Positions 1 through 12,179 are shown, numbered from the stretch's first letter. The stretch: 38,904 bases of DNA from Setaria digitata (GCA_003640385.1 RCAB01000554.1:1-38904), one strand, 5' to 3'. Translations and numbers: made by a program. The notes: generated from the sequence alone by a model not told the origin.

Positions 1-261
1 TGCTGGAGATGTGTACAATTCCGGTTGGGGTGAGGATAATTTTTCTTGGTCATCCTGATCAACTTGTACAGTTGATGGCTTTTTACCGTCTTTCCTTAGT
101 AATTCCTCCGGTGCTTCATCCACTGGTTCCCTATCCTTTAGTCTCGCCAATTTTTTGTGTTCCTCATATGTTGTCTTATACGATACTTCCTTTATTTGCG
201 TTACCACCGGTTCGGGTGAGAATAATTTTTCTTGCTCATTCTGATCAACTTGTACAGTTGA
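1..261 (-). repeat. 62-residue (186-bp) coding tandem repeat
   Basis: In the minus frame the block STVQVDQ-x2-QEKL-x-SP-x-P occurs twice, starting at 261 and at 75, exactly 186 bp apart. At the DNA level 25-75 and 209-261 are close but not identical copies. A second block, HKKL-x-RLKD-x-EP, occurs between them and again on the other side of the N at 262. The period is a multiple of three and the copies keep the frame, so the repeat is selected or generated as protein-coding units. More copies probably lie left of the window. Confidence 0.7.
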
Positions 262-2067
262 NTTTTATTTGCGTGGCCATGGACGGAGAAGTCCTATACA
301 GTTTAGGTTCCAATGCTTCTTCCTCCGCAGGTTCCGTATCCTTCAATCTCTCCAATTTTTTGTGTTTTTGCGGAAAGTGTACTGCATTAGGGATGGTTGT
401 TTGGTATATTTCTGAAGATGCAGTTCCTGTTAGTAGCTCCTTCATTGATAGTATAATCCAATCAGAGGTCTTGTCGATTTGCGCTGATCTTTCTGCTGCG
501 GAATCAGTCAAAATTGCTTTTGTCGATAATTGACTTTCAGCTCGTTCCGTACTAGTATATCCTGTTGTTAAGAATGATTGCATTGGTGGCTTTGACAATG
601 AAGGCAGCCTTGCCTCCGGAAGGGTCGTTTTCTCACGGTTTTCCCGCTCCCCTTGTGCTATTGATGACTTCATGCTTTCCTGACCTGGCAGTTCAGTTGA
701 TGATCTTTCAACCGATTTATAGTCTTGCCTTTTGAAGTCTTTCTGTTCCGTTGTTCTATGCGAAATTTGCATCATTTCTGGAGACGTGCTGCAAAATATA
801 TTTGCTTTTCGTGAATGAAATTTTTTTATTGGTACTGCTTTGATGGAACAGCTACAGCTGATCCTATCGTGAAAATAGCTGACTGAATTTCTAGTTCTAT
901 TACTCGTACCGTTTACTTATTTCATCGTTTGGCGAAGATAGAGAAATTTCCGTTGCTTCTTCTACAAATGATTGAGCGGAAGGTAGCTCTGTCGATCTGG
1001 TTGTAGAGGTCCGTAGAGATCCGTTTTGCGGTACACAAGAACACGAGCATGTACATTGATTCTGTTTTATTTCCTTCACGATTACAAATTCTGAAATCAA
1101 TAATTGTCGGTCTTTCTGTTTTCTTTTTTCCAACATTTCTATTCGATTCATTTTACCGCTTTATCTGGAAATCTGAAATGTTTTTGGTCCGGTATTATTT
1201 CGTCCACATGTTCGAAACTACTGATTTGATATTGATTGTTGTTTAAATCTGAAGGTATAAATCGCAAAAATATTTTAACGTCATGCAGATAATTTAATTT
1301 TTTTTTGTGCTTATAATAAATCTAGTGCCAAATTTTAAATTGCAGTTTCTTCTTTTTTTTAGGGTGTGTCTTTGCTAATTTTTTCAAAAAATATATCGTT
1401 AATATTCACACTTTTGTTAAATTGTTTACTCATGTATTTTCTATCAATGATAAAAGTAAAGAAGTTAAAAGATTAATATCGCTGAATATTTTTTTTAAGC
1501 AATCTTTCATCTCTATTAACGATATATTTTTTTTTTAAATCTATTGTTATTTGAAATTGCAACTAATAACACATTCACAAGAGGATTGGACTTGACCTTG
1601 CTTGAATCAAGAAATGAATAATTTCTTCTTTTTCACATACTTTCATGCCTCAGAATTAAAAGGTCCATAAACTCGAATTATAACTTGTTGAAGCTGCCCT
1701 GAATTTCTCAGTGTTTTTTCTCGGTAATAGTAAATTATCACTGATTCCTTGATCTACTATTTGCTTCAGAATTAGTTAAATTTCTCTTATCCTTATGTTA
1801 CTTCAGTCATTTCCGCTATTTTTGCTATTTTATGTGTGTTACCTTGATTTTTAGTTTAAGTCATTGCTTCTTATCATTTTCTTGCCATTTATAGATACTG
1901 ATTAGTTAATTTCAGATATGCTTGATTTCTAACAATAAAGATTGAAGAGGGAAAAGATTGATACCTTTCCTTCCATCGCTATGAATTTTTTTACGCAATA
2001 TAGATCCGGTGGATGTCTTAGCCAGAACGGAAAAGAACAGTACAAGTATTAGTGGATAGTCCATTTG
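1..2067 (-). CDS. Secreted low-complexity repeat protein, partial at the left edge
   Basis: Three exons with matching phases are seen: 2067-1965 (ATG at 2064-2062), 1090-910 and 788 to the window edge. The first encodes a signal peptide (MDYPLILVLFFSVLAKTSTG, likely cut near residue 20) followed by a basic stretch. It ends AAAG|GTATCA in phase 1. Exon 2 follows TTGATTTCAG, enters in phase 1 and carries a CTCSCSC cysteine cluster. It leaves in phase 2, and exon 3 follows TTTTGCAG in phase 2. Exon 3 is open for 262 codons apart from the N at 262, far longer than chance in this AT-rich sequence. It is rich in S, T, E, K and Q, with no obvious globular domain, and its end is made of 62-residue repeats. 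About 356 residues are visible and the C-terminus is outside the window. A spliced-leader acceptor lies 3 nt before the ATG. I do not recognise the family; a secreted or surface, largely disordered protein is the inference. Confidence 0.75.
262..262. other. Assembly N inside a coding repeat
   Basis: A single N separates codon AAA (265-263) from TCA (261-259) of the minus-strand gene. Both sides are in the same frame if the N is ignored. Residues TQIK occur just before the N and again inside the next repeat, so the junction lies at homologous positions of a repeat. One or more repeat units may have been collapsed here. Confidence 0.7.
1049..1170 (-). promoter_or_regulatory. Possible alternative trans-spliced start inside intron 1 of the repeat gene
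   Basis: An in-frame ATG at 1151-1149 opens 20 codons that run without a stop into exon 2 (MNRIEMLEKRKQKDRQLLIS then EFVIV). It is preceded on the minus strand by two stacked acceptors, CATTTCAG and TTTCCAG, ending near 1172 and 1165. All three frames are closed between these acceptors and the ATG, so they can only serve a 5' UTR. This would give a form lacking the signal peptide. It may be fortuitous. Confidence 0.35.
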
Positions 2068-2080
2068 CTGAAAAATAGAG
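2065..2080 (-). promoter_or_regulatory. Probable spliced-leader trans-splice acceptor of the secreted repeat gene
   Basis: On the minus strand the sequence is CTATTTTTCAG|caa followed directly by the ATG. The acceptor matches the nematode TTTCAG consensus, and no upstream exon is needed because the ATG begins a good signal peptide. This fits SL trans-splicing with a 3-nt 5' UTR. Inferred from sequence only. Confidence 0.55.
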
Positions 2081-3850
2081 CCAGTTGTTTATCATGCTTG
2101 CTTATACGCGACGCAGAATTATGACATATTCTTAGTGTTTCGTCCACAAAAACATGATAATTGAAAGCGTGGAAAATCGAAAAGTCTGCTATAAATCATT
2201 GGTAAAATGAAATTGTCAGTAAAAAAGCTTCGAGAGAAGAAAGTTCTGTAGTCTTAGGTTACTGTTAACAACTTCTTTCTAGCTAGAAAAAAAAAATTCT
2301 GGAGTTTGTTTACAGCTGAGTGAATGGACTGTTTGGTGGGCTTAGAAAAACAAAAAATGAAAGGTCAAAAGAAGAATATTATTGAGTGGATATTTAATTG
2401 TGGTCTAACTGGCTCATCATCGGTTGTTTCGCCAAATTTGATCAAGAAAGTGAATTAGATTTGAGAAAAAAAATTAAAAACATAGGTTTTTTCAGCTTAT
2501 CTATGCGAAAATTGTATTAAAAATGATGTTATTAGATGCAAAATATGCCAAATCGGCTGTAGCATTTTCTGAACTAAACTACCTGAAACTATTTTCGATA
2601 CTTATATTAAAGAGTCGAAAAAGCATAACAGACATTTTTTTTTTTTTTTATTTCGACTTCTTTACGCTGAGAGAATGGTGTACAACTGGAGTTAATGAAA
2701 ATTTTGCACTTGTTGGAAAAACGTGACTTGTTCGCCTAAAAGCTCAGACCAGTATTTGGAATAATCACTTGCAAAAGAGAAACTGGTTATTTTTTTTTCT
2801 AGGCCAACCAATCTAATCCATGTATAAAAAAGGCGAATTTAATTTCGTCTTTCATTAACTCTTTGAAACGAAATTAAATGTTTGCAATCTCTCCTTGAAT
2901 GGTATTTACAGTTTTGATACCCGCTAAATCATTATTAGTCTGTTTTAAGGTGCTTCTTTTTATGCTTTCTCAAATATCAATAAAATCAGAATTTACTACG
3001 TCAATTGAATGATTTTGATTAAGAAAGCATATATAATTTAAATTCATTATACAACAGAACAAAAAGTAGGCCTGGGTTAGTTTTAGCGATAACTGCGTTT
3101 GCGAGTGTAATAATTTGAATAAAATTACTTTTCATAGTTCTTAATCAAAAAACTATTAACAAAGTCATGCATATACTAAATTTAAGTTAACTGAGGTAGG
3201 AGGAAATTTGGTGAATTAGCATTAAATAACAAGAAAAACAATTAAAAGTGATAATAAAAGAAAAGTCGATTTTTCAATTAATTCACATGTTGCTTTCTTA
3301 AAGTATTGAGTGATGGCAAATTTCATTAAGTATATTTTTAAACGTCCTCTACACTTCAAAATTATTTGGACTGAGAGCTCCCAAACTGAATTATTTTACT
3401 CAGTAATATACTATGTCGCATATTTGTGAAATTCACAATTCAGTGCGCGATATGATCCTCTGGCACTTCAGCATGTTTAAGCATTAGCGAACCCCTAAGA
3501 ATAATAATATTTTTTGAATTCTAGTGAAAATCATTTCAGATTAAAATTTCCCTATTTATGAAAATTAAGTCCTAAGAACAGTTATACTGGCATAAAAGGA
3601 AGAAGATAAAAAAAATGAATCAATAATTGCACAAAACTGTAATTATTGGTAAAAAGAATAAATGCAGAAGGACGTTTGATGAACGGTTTCATATTTCTTC
3701 AAGTTGGAACTGTTGAGCTATGATTGAAAATCATTCTCTTTGACATTATTATCCTAGTGGCATTTCAATAGCCAATTTATGCCAAATTTATTTACTCCAT
3801 GTAATGTTTATAACCTTCCATTTTTTCAAATTATTTCTACAACAAAATAA
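2070..3850. other. Intergenic AT-rich stretch upstream of the secreted repeat gene
   Basis: I see no supportable gene here. Open frames are short and A/T-driven, for example the frame at 2523-2726, which crosses a run of T. The part next to 2070 should contain the promoter of the minus-strand gene, but no motif can be named. Confidence 0.5.
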
Positions 3851-3851
3851 T

Positions 3852-4081
3852 TCAAAAAGAAAAAGAAAAGAAAGAAAAATTCGGATTAGTAATGAATAGC
3901 GTCATAATTTGATTGAAATGCAAAATTAGGCTTCGAATTTCAAAAGTCACCGTTCTTCCTTTAGCTGCTAACAGATAAAAGTTTACATACGCGTTCAATG
4001 CTACTAAGTTCTTGCCAATTTTTAAATCGTTTAGAATATTATAAACTGCTACATCTTCTATCCACAAAATTGAAACCTGGT
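3852..4081 (-). CDS. Candidate internal exon, unknown protein
   Basis: On the minus strand a strong acceptor (CATTTCTTTACCAG) at 4082 is followed in phase 0 by an open frame with an ordinary amino-acid mixture (VSILWIEDVAVYN, then NDLKIGKNLVALNAYV). A possible donor is TAT|GTAAAC near 3990; the frame stays open to 3852, but its last part is low-complexity Phe/Ser. A preceding mini-exon CCTCGTAGTCTGCTG, with acceptor TTCTTTCCAG and donor GTGATT, would be in phase. No start, no end and no family are recognised, so this may be a chance open frame. Confidence 0.22.
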
Positions 4082-4239
4082 AAAGAAATGCGAGAATTTA
4101 CAAGATTAGGCTGGTGGTTTCTGGTAATTTTCTTGGAATCACCAGCAGACTACGAGGCTGGAAAGAACGTGACGTGATTAAGGTCTTTTGGATATTAGCG
4201 TTAGCGTAAGTGATATTGCATTGCCTTTGACCCTGCTAT

Positions 4240-7200
4240 TCGAGCCTTATTTTTTTTTATATAACAAAGTTAGATTTGCTTTATCTTCCAAATTATTAAA
4301 TTAGCTAATAAAACCTCTCTATTCAAAATTTCTCAGATATATCAATCCAATCTGTTTGAATAATGCACTGTTTAAAAAAAATAAAAGAAGGGAGAGAGTT
4401 GTTCTAGAAATGATCACATGATATTAAAAGTGGAGAATGGAAGATCGTTTTTAAATTAAAAATTGAGATATATACCCGCAACAGTTTAAATTTTATGATG
4501 ATGTTGATAATTACAAATGGTATTGAGAAATGGGCAGTGGAAATATTTGCGATGTAATGTTGAAGGGACACTGAAGTGAGAACGGGATGTTGGCTTTGCT
4601 TGCAATTTAGCTAATTTTGCATGATTATTAGATTATACAGATCTATCTTGAATAGGCTCTCAGGTCAATATTAGACAGACTGCTCAGAAATATATTATTT
4701 TCCAGGAGACAACATAGGTTCAAATATTTGCGATAAACTGAAACAAGAATGGGATGAAAAAAGATTCAGTTCGACTGATGTTTTCAAAAATGTTTCACTG
4801 TTCATTATTTCGGTTCTTTTAGACAAAAAAAAAAATTGAAAAAGCAAGACAAAAAAAGCTTTAAAACCGCACTACAAAGAGAAGAGAATAGTACTTCATT
4901 CTACTTGATTAGTGTAACATCTTGCTTATTTGACTCTGAAACATAAAAACCCTGTATGAACTTGCAGGACATTCACAGCTTCTAAACAAAGTCAATCCAT
5001 GAATCTAATTGGTCACTAATTGCACCAGTAATTCGAGTATCTGCTTTCAGCTCTTTGAAACACACACAATCTTCGCCTTCAAAAATATTTTCCACCGTCG
5101 GGAGTTGCTAATCTCTCACGCAGGAGAATTACATTCAGTGGGAGAATATGATAAATTTCGCTGAATTCATTTGTTCTAATCTATCTTCCATTTTCCCTCG
5201 ATAAAAAAAAGTTGCACAAACAAATGTTTACTCAGACAAATGGAATTTATTTCCATGACCTCAAAAAAAAAAAAAAAAAAAAAAAAACTGAATTCAAAAT
5301 TTTCTCGATAGCAGAATGTACGGTAAAGTTATGAATTTACAAAATGTTTGGGCAATGAAGCATTTTCAAAAAAAAAAAAAATTGATTTTGCAACCGATAA
5401 CCGTGACATTGAAAACATGGCTAGGGTATACGACGCGACGAAAGGGCAGGGGAAGATGAAAAAGTGAAATTCGATGTAACAGAAGCAAAAAATAGAACTT
5501 TATTATTATTTGATCCATTTTCGCTCTGAAAAAAAAAGAACTTTTAGTTACTTTTGCAGAAAGATTCCTGTCTACTTAAAAATCAGGGCTGGAAATATTA
5601 TTGTTTTTTATTTTTGTAATCAAATATAATCCTTTAAACTGAAGAAGGTAAATTTTTAGCCTGAAACTGCTATTTATTGCTTTAATGCTCTTCAAATTAT
5701 GCACAGCTTGCTATCTTATTGAAAAATGAATGTTTTGAACTGAACTGAAATCATCAGCTAGCAGTTCATGTAGCCTTATGATATAAAATAGCCTTAGGAT
5801 ATTATTATTCTTCCCTTGACATTGTTACTACTTATTTTACGCGACCGGATGTAATGGATTCCAATAAAAAGAAGGAAAGATCTCATGAAAACCAATAAGT
5901 TGTCATGGAACTAATAATGATAACAAATATCTTCAGTTTTTAACTGTATATACAAATTGTTTTTTTTTTTTTTTTTCATTTTAAGGAAAGAAAAGTTGGA
6001 GAAATTTATAAAGATAAAGATCATATCATAAAATGGTTAAAATAATTGGAAAATTAAGCGATGTATATGGTGCTTTCTTTCGTGCCTTGAAGGTCATTCA
6101 CCAAATCATAATGCCATGAAAAGGAAAAGTAGTGTTAATCATCCAACTTAACAGAACTGATATTGTCATATGCATTATTTTCCCCTTCCTAAAAATTACT
6201 TTAAGGCGAAGAATTTAATTTTTTTTTTTTTGTTTTCAACGCTTCGTCTTCTTGGTTTTATCTTTTTTTTTACTTTTTTGGCTTTCGATCCATCTTAGTG
6301 AAGAGAAGTTCTGAATTACTTTATTGCTGATCAAACACGACATTAAAGCTGCTTACATTAATTACATTAATCAGTTGCTTGCAACCCTTCTTCGGTTATT
6401 GCAAATCTAGCACAACAAAAACATTAAGGTGATTTCTCCAGTTTTTTTTTTAAAACGCTGAATAAAAATAGTAGATGTGATTAGATATTTTTAATTATAT
6501 TTTAATTTTTTTTTTTAGTGGACTGTCCACATATTTTAGTAACTGACATTACAGACTTCGTTCAGTAATATTAATAGTAACTTCAGATCGAATAATCGAC
6601 GATATATTTTATTGGATGGCTAGATCGGTACATTTATGCTCTAAACCGTATTTAATAAAAAATGTAATTCTCGAAAAAAAGGTAGTCACACGCAAATAAT
6701 GCTAGAAGGTATTAAAATAGTTTTTTACATTTAAAAAATGATCAACTGAATCGTCACATAATTAACAGGTTCATCTTATCCATTCATCCTTTTTATAAAA
6801 AATTAAAAAAATGAAATTTCTGTAATATTCCATTTCTCCTATTTCCTTTGCTGATACAAGTCTCATAAGGTGGAAAAAAATGTATTAACACTTTTTAGTA
6901 TTAAATAATTTTAAAATTATTAAATTTAAAATAATTCGGAATAATTTTAAAAATTTTTAAAATTATTCGGAATCTGCTCCACAATTAATTACTGAGATGA
7001 TTAGCATATTCTTTCGCTTGAAAATTTTTTCATTTCACTTTTAACGTTTTTCTGAATTTTGCTTATAATTATATAGTCGATCAAAATAATTGCTTCTGTA
7101 GTTTAAATCATTCATTTTTCCTACTTTTGAATTGTTCTATAAAATTTATTCGCATTTAAACTGATTGCTTAAATATGGTTTGAATGAATTGCTGAAAAAA

Positions 7201-10150
7201 TGGATTGCCTTTAAAAGAACTTTTAGACGGAATAATTGTGCCAAGCAGCGGGTAGTAGTAGTACAATCGATGACATGACATTTGAATGAAATCGATATAT
7301 AAACAAACTGTTGACCAATTGAAAATTCTAAAGAAGACAATAGATGCAGCACAAGATCTGATAGGAATGACAATAAGTGTTAATTTTAATAGTCTGTTGT
7401 TCGGTTGACAGTTGTTGACATCTGATCGAAAAATAAAAAAAGACTCATTTTCACTTATTAAAATAACTGTGTTTTCTATCCTAAGTCTTTCATAGCAACC
7501 TCACTTATTACTGAGTATTCAATCTAAGGAAGAAATAAAATTATAATAGATAGATGCCTTTCCCATTAGTAATAATTTTATCAATCATTTCTCCCAGCTC
7601 CATCATTCTTCTTGCATCCTTAATCTGTTAAATTGTAAATTTCAGACTGTATATGCAGAAGATTTAACAATTTCAACAATGCCTGCATACAGACACGTGA
7701 ACAATAAATCATGAAATTATTGTAATGAAGCCGTCAAGCAGGTAATAATGGCTATACGTATGTGCATATGCCAAGTTGATGGGTTTATAACACAACTCAG
7801 TAGAATTCTATAAAGTGTGAAATGAGGGTAATGAACTCTCGATGGTTTTACCAAGACTTTAGGGGTTATTCAGTCTTCTAGAAAAAATTTAGCATTACCA
7901 CAACCTTGACCCATTAACTATGCAGACGTAGTAACTATGATAATAATGATTATAAAGTTATAATTATGATAATTTTGGAAGTTTAAGTGAAATCTTCGGG
8001 CTTTCGATAGACTAAATTCGATGAAATATTATGTGATTTTCTCACTTGAAAAATTGTCTCATGTATAAAAAAAATATTTTGAATGGCATACTCAAGTACT
8101 GATATGTAAAAGCAAAAAATTTGTACTAATTAATACAAAGTATTACATTAGAATTCACATTGGAAAAGGATTTTGCAATTAAAACAATTATCAATAATCT
8201 CACCAATCTATCTTATGACAAATTAGACTAAAAAAGAAAAATTGTGTGGAAAGCATTTGTTTCATGAAATACATGCATTTATAAATAGATTGACTTCATT
8301 AATTTAAAATGACGATTAGACTGAAGATATAGTAAAATTTGGACATTGAAAAATAATTGAACGAAAACAGGAAGGAGTAGGGAGAAAGATGAAATTTTTC
8401 AGAAAATCAATTTTCAGCAAGTAAGAATTTTATGATTGGAGCAAAAATTCTTATCAAAAACTGAAATACGTAGAATTCAATCAGAACTTTGTGAAGAATT
8501 GTTGCAATTTCCAATTTTTTGTTCGCGTTGAATAATGTCATAAATAAGTAATTTGCTTTGTAACAATCACAGCAATAGCTTATTAACAATTAAATTGCCT
8601 TCTAGTAAAAAAAAATATAAAAATTTATCACGGGCTCCTTTGAAGATAATGATATTCTTAACAAACGACTTGCAGAATAACACTTTTTGAAAAACCTTAA
8701 AGTTGCCTGAAAAGGTATCAGAGCAGTAAATGATTTATTTATTCTCTTTTCAAGAAAAAAAGTGTTCTTTAAGATGTCGTTGGGTGACGTTTCCATAATT
8801 AGAAAGCACTGACCCAATTTCAAATTATGAGCCATAATACAAATGTATTTTTACGGGTACTAGTATCGCTTCTACTAGCAATCGATCCCTTGTCGGAGAA
8901 ACACTGATCAGAAGCAAGCCACAAGAAAAAAATCCGAGCTGAACTGATATGTTTGATCGTTCATGTAGTACAGTTATAAAACAATTTCAAAAGTATTGTT
9001 AAATAAACACTAATGAAAGTTTAGTGACTAAAATTTTGCTAAAAGTTTATAAATCAAAAAGACCAGGTGATCGTGCAAAGCAGTTCACGTTGTCCTGCTC
9101 AGTTTTGGCTTTGGTGCTGCGAAATTGTTGTATTTTGCCACTGGCCTCTTTACCTGATAGTTCCCCTAAAATATTTGATCTTCGTATTTTCTTTACAATA
9201 ACGGAAAATTCACTTATTGATTTAAAAATACTTCGTGTTTATGTCTCGAAAGCAGTGAAAAGTAGAAGTGCAGTGGTAACTTCTTTAAAGGAATTTCAAA
9301 TGCTTATAATAGATCGATCGTTGATCGTTTCTTGGTTTAATTTCGTCTCATGAAATTCATATCATGTAAAACTAAGAATTTAAAACAGTGCTTGAAGAGT
9401 TCACTGACAAAAGATAAAATCACAGCAAAAAAATGGAAAGATTTTAATGGCTGAGAGAAATAATATTTAATCATGGGATAGAATAAATTAAAGAAGTTGG
9501 AAGCGAAATTTAAAAAGTTATCATGTCTGTTAAGTTTCACGTAATTTATCATTCAAGAAGTAAAAGAATAAAAGCAAAATAGCATTACATGATAGATATA
9601 TTTAATCAAGAATAATATATGTTAACCTTTAACACATAATGTTGAAAAAATATCTCAGTGATTTTATATAAAGTTAATTTGACCAACAAATAGCATTTAT
9701 AATTCCAACTTCCTCTACACAAAATTTCACTTTAAGCTCTGTAAAATGAATTTAGCGTCATGAAATAATCTATTAATTATATCTCTCTTACAATATGTTA
9801 AGGCAATATTAGAGCGCTCGGTTATTTTTTCTTTATAATTTCATCCAAATTTATGTTGTCACATGATGCTTAATTAGATTAACTTCTGAATGAAAATATA
9901 TTATGTTAAACATATTTCAAATTCATAGTATTTATTACTCATAGATGTTATATTGTATTAATGAAATCAATCTATAATGCTGATATAATCATTTTAAATA
10001 TTGATTTTAATCTCAAATTGAATCCATGCATTGTTTATTTAGCTCCAAAGTACTGTCAATAACCATAACGTCACTAAAATTTTAAATTAATATTATTTGA
10101 TACCAATTTAACTTCGATACAAAATTATTATATGATTTCATTCTTTGCCC
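4240..10150. other. Long AT-rich region without a supportable gene
   Basis: The stretch has long A and T runs (for example A25 at 5263-5287) and only short open frames. A fragment after CTGCTTTCAG at about 5052 is open for 37 codons on the plus strand, but the opposite strand is equally open, so I do not call it. A perfect 28-nt AT palindrome lies at 6940-6967. The open frame at 9024-9353 has no splice signals or recognisable content. Confidence 0.45.
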
Positions 10151-10159
10151 TTCAAATAA

Positions 10160-10402
10160 TAAAGCTATTTTAAGTTATTTTAACATTGAATAATATTTGA
10201 AATTAAATAAACAGTAATGTAAATTTGATACCAAACAAACATTATTGAATAACATATCAACACTGCCATTATCTGATTTTTTTCGAGGTAATACTAATTA
10301 GCATAATTAATACTTAGTAATGTTTGTTTGGTATCAAATTTACATTACTGTTTATTTAATTTCAAATATTATTCAATGTTAAAATAACTTAAAATAGCTT
10401 TA
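10160..10402. repeat. Perfect 85-bp inverted repeat with 73-bp loop
   Basis: Arm 10160-10244 is the exact reverse complement of arm 10318-10402, base for base, with spacer 10245-10317. The arms contain no coding sequence, and no clear target-site duplication flanks them. It resembles a small fold-back or MITE-like element, or a palindromic duplication. Its perfection suggests a recent origin or continued homogenisation. It would form a very stable hairpin in single-stranded DNA or RNA. Confidence 0.9.
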
Positions 10403-10616
10403 CGCTCGAATTTGTTTCACGTAATGTAAATGTAACCTGGAAGTAATAATGTGCTCTGTTAAATTCACCTCTAGGTAGTAATATTTAAGTTAATTTTGGC
10501 GCAAATTAGCATTATTTAATGCTAGAATTAACGGGCATCATGTCTATTCTATAATAATTTCTTTGCTGTGTTTTGGAATAGAATTCATTAATCGGGCAAA
10601 ATTAAATAACAATTTC

Positions 10617-10695
10617 CTTTTAAATTAATAATGATTAAGATTATCAGACAAGGTTATCAGACTTTTAAATTAATAATGATTAAGATTATCAGACA
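10617..10695. repeat. 45-bp tandem duplication
   Basis: The 34-bp segment 10617-10650 is repeated exactly at 10662-10695, a 45-bp offset. The part between the copies (10651-10661) again carries GGTTATCAGA, which resembles the end of the unit. This is a recent local duplication in noncoding DNA. Confidence 0.85.
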
Positions 10696-11065
10696 TCAGA
10701 TGGTCATTCTTTCCATAAACTCACTTTTTATTAATATAGCATTCAAAAAGTTGTTATTTTCAAATAGTTCAAAGGATAACTGTCATTAATTATTTTTGAT
10801 GACCAAAAAGCATAAAGCAGAAGCAGTGTTTACTCTTATATTAGTCTATTTGGGTAAAATATGGCCTCATTTTATTTTTAAGTGAAATGTATTTCATACA
10901 GTAGTTATTTTTAAAGTAATATAATTCTAATCAATTCAAATGGCGTATGATTTTTGAATCGAAATTTGTGGGTGAACGATAGTGACATACTGCCGATTAC
11001 GTCTTTCTTTACTACAGTAAAGGAGAGGAAGATAATAAACGTTGTGAAGGTTTTCGCACTTTCTA

Positions 11066-11798
11066 CTATTCTAATAGGAAGTTTGTAATATTCCCCTCTG
11101 AACCAGCTGTAAAATACAGGTGGATGCAAGCACAAAACCGGTAATATATATGAATGCAAAAGGTAATTTTCCGAACAAACAAAAATAAGTGATGTTTAGA
11201 AGGAGCAGCTACAAATTCCGTATTCCATCTTGCTTGCGTGTTTTTGCGGCGTGGATACGCATTCACTACAAGTCATTTACATTTAAATCAAATTTTCTGA
11301 CTGTTGTTTTTTGCATTTTAATAAAATAATATTTAAAGTGAAAGCGAAGCACAATTAATCAAGAATGCCATCAGTGAACCAGAATATATTCCTATTCTCT
11401 ACAAATGAAATTTTAAATATTGACCTTTATATTTCTTTTGCCTCAGACCACAGTGTGTACGTTCCGCTTTTGGCTCTTCCAACTGCATCCGAAGTTGTTC
11501 CGGAAAGTTTAAATCTGCCAAAAGAAAAAGTTTGTAGCCTAAGCCGGAAGCTGAGTCCTGGAAAGAACCAGAATTATAATCGTCTTTGACTTATTGAAAT
11601 GCGACTAAATCCAGTGCGAATTTTGCATTGCAAATGTATGACCAATTAAAAATCCTTTGCTTTACTGCAAGAGTGACGTGACATAAAACGAGCACTTGCA
11701 TTACTTCTGATTTCTCAACACATTCGTCTCATCGATGCTACCGAAACCTTAGTAGCTTTTCCAGAGGCACTCTGTTGCAGTTGACCAACTTCACTCAT
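11066..11798 (-). CDS. Probable small gene with three phase-matched exons, unknown function
   Basis: Exon 1 (11798-11748) reads MSEVGQLQQSASGKATK and ends AAG|GTTTCG in phase 0. Exon 2 (11557-11449) follows a strong acceptor TTCTGGTTCTTTCCAG and enters in phase 0. It encodes 36 residues, beginning DSASGLGYKLFLLADLNFPE, and ends TGTG|GTCTGA in phase 1. Exon 3 starts at 11265 after GACTTGTAG in phase 1 (NAYPRRKNTQARWNTEF) and stays open to 11066. The 3' end is unsettled. A donor near 11210 could join to 11123 after TGTATTTTACAG, giving a short tail, or the frame WFRGEYYKLPIRI on the same strand (11122-10911) could be used. No domain is recognised. The plus strand opposite exon 2 is also open, which lowers confidence. 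Confidence 0.4.
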
Positions 11799-12000
11799 GA
11801 TCAGTTTCAGGCAAAAGGACTGCTCGCTTTGGTCAATCTCGTCTCATCATCGCTTTCAGCAGAAGAGCCCAATCCGTCTCTTCATCAGACTCCGCCACTA
11901 CGTTGTTGTCTCCCTCTTCCGATCTTCCTCATGCCTCCCCTCCTCCACCTCTCTTTGGCTACTTTACCCTTCGTCCTCCAGGAATGATTACTGTATTAAT
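11797..12000 (+). other. Pyrimidine-rich stretch open in all three plus frames
   Basis: Between about 11800 and 11990 the plus strand is rich in C and T and has no stop in three frames. One frame reads SSSDSATTLLSPSSDLPHAS and then a Pro-rich piece. It lies just upstream of the first exon of the minus-strand gene, so a purine-rich promoter or 5' UTR of that gene is as likely as a plus-strand exon. I do not choose between them. Confidence 0.3.
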
Positions 12001-12179
12001 CGTTTCCTAGTTTTATTCTTCAAACATTCGAAATTCCACTTTTTTTTTTCAAATTTTCAGAATTCCATCATTTATTCCAGCTTAAAGGCTAAATTTAAGA
12101 CATACCTTACTGTCTCTACAAGGATTTATTTAAAAGAAGGAAAAAAAAAATTATTCCTTCTGCGAATCAATTGAAACTT

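Noticed and set aside
9..533. Plus-strand open frame of 174 codons
   Set aside because: It is the antisense shadow of the repeat exon; the minus strand has the signal peptide, splice phases and in-frame repeats.
5052..5163. 37-codon frame after CTGCTTTCAG
   Set aside because: The opposite strand gives an equally plausible frame and no second exon was found.
9024..9353. 109-codon plus-strand open frame
   Set aside because: It begins at a non-ATG codon, has no splice sites or trans-splice acceptor, and has no recognisable content.
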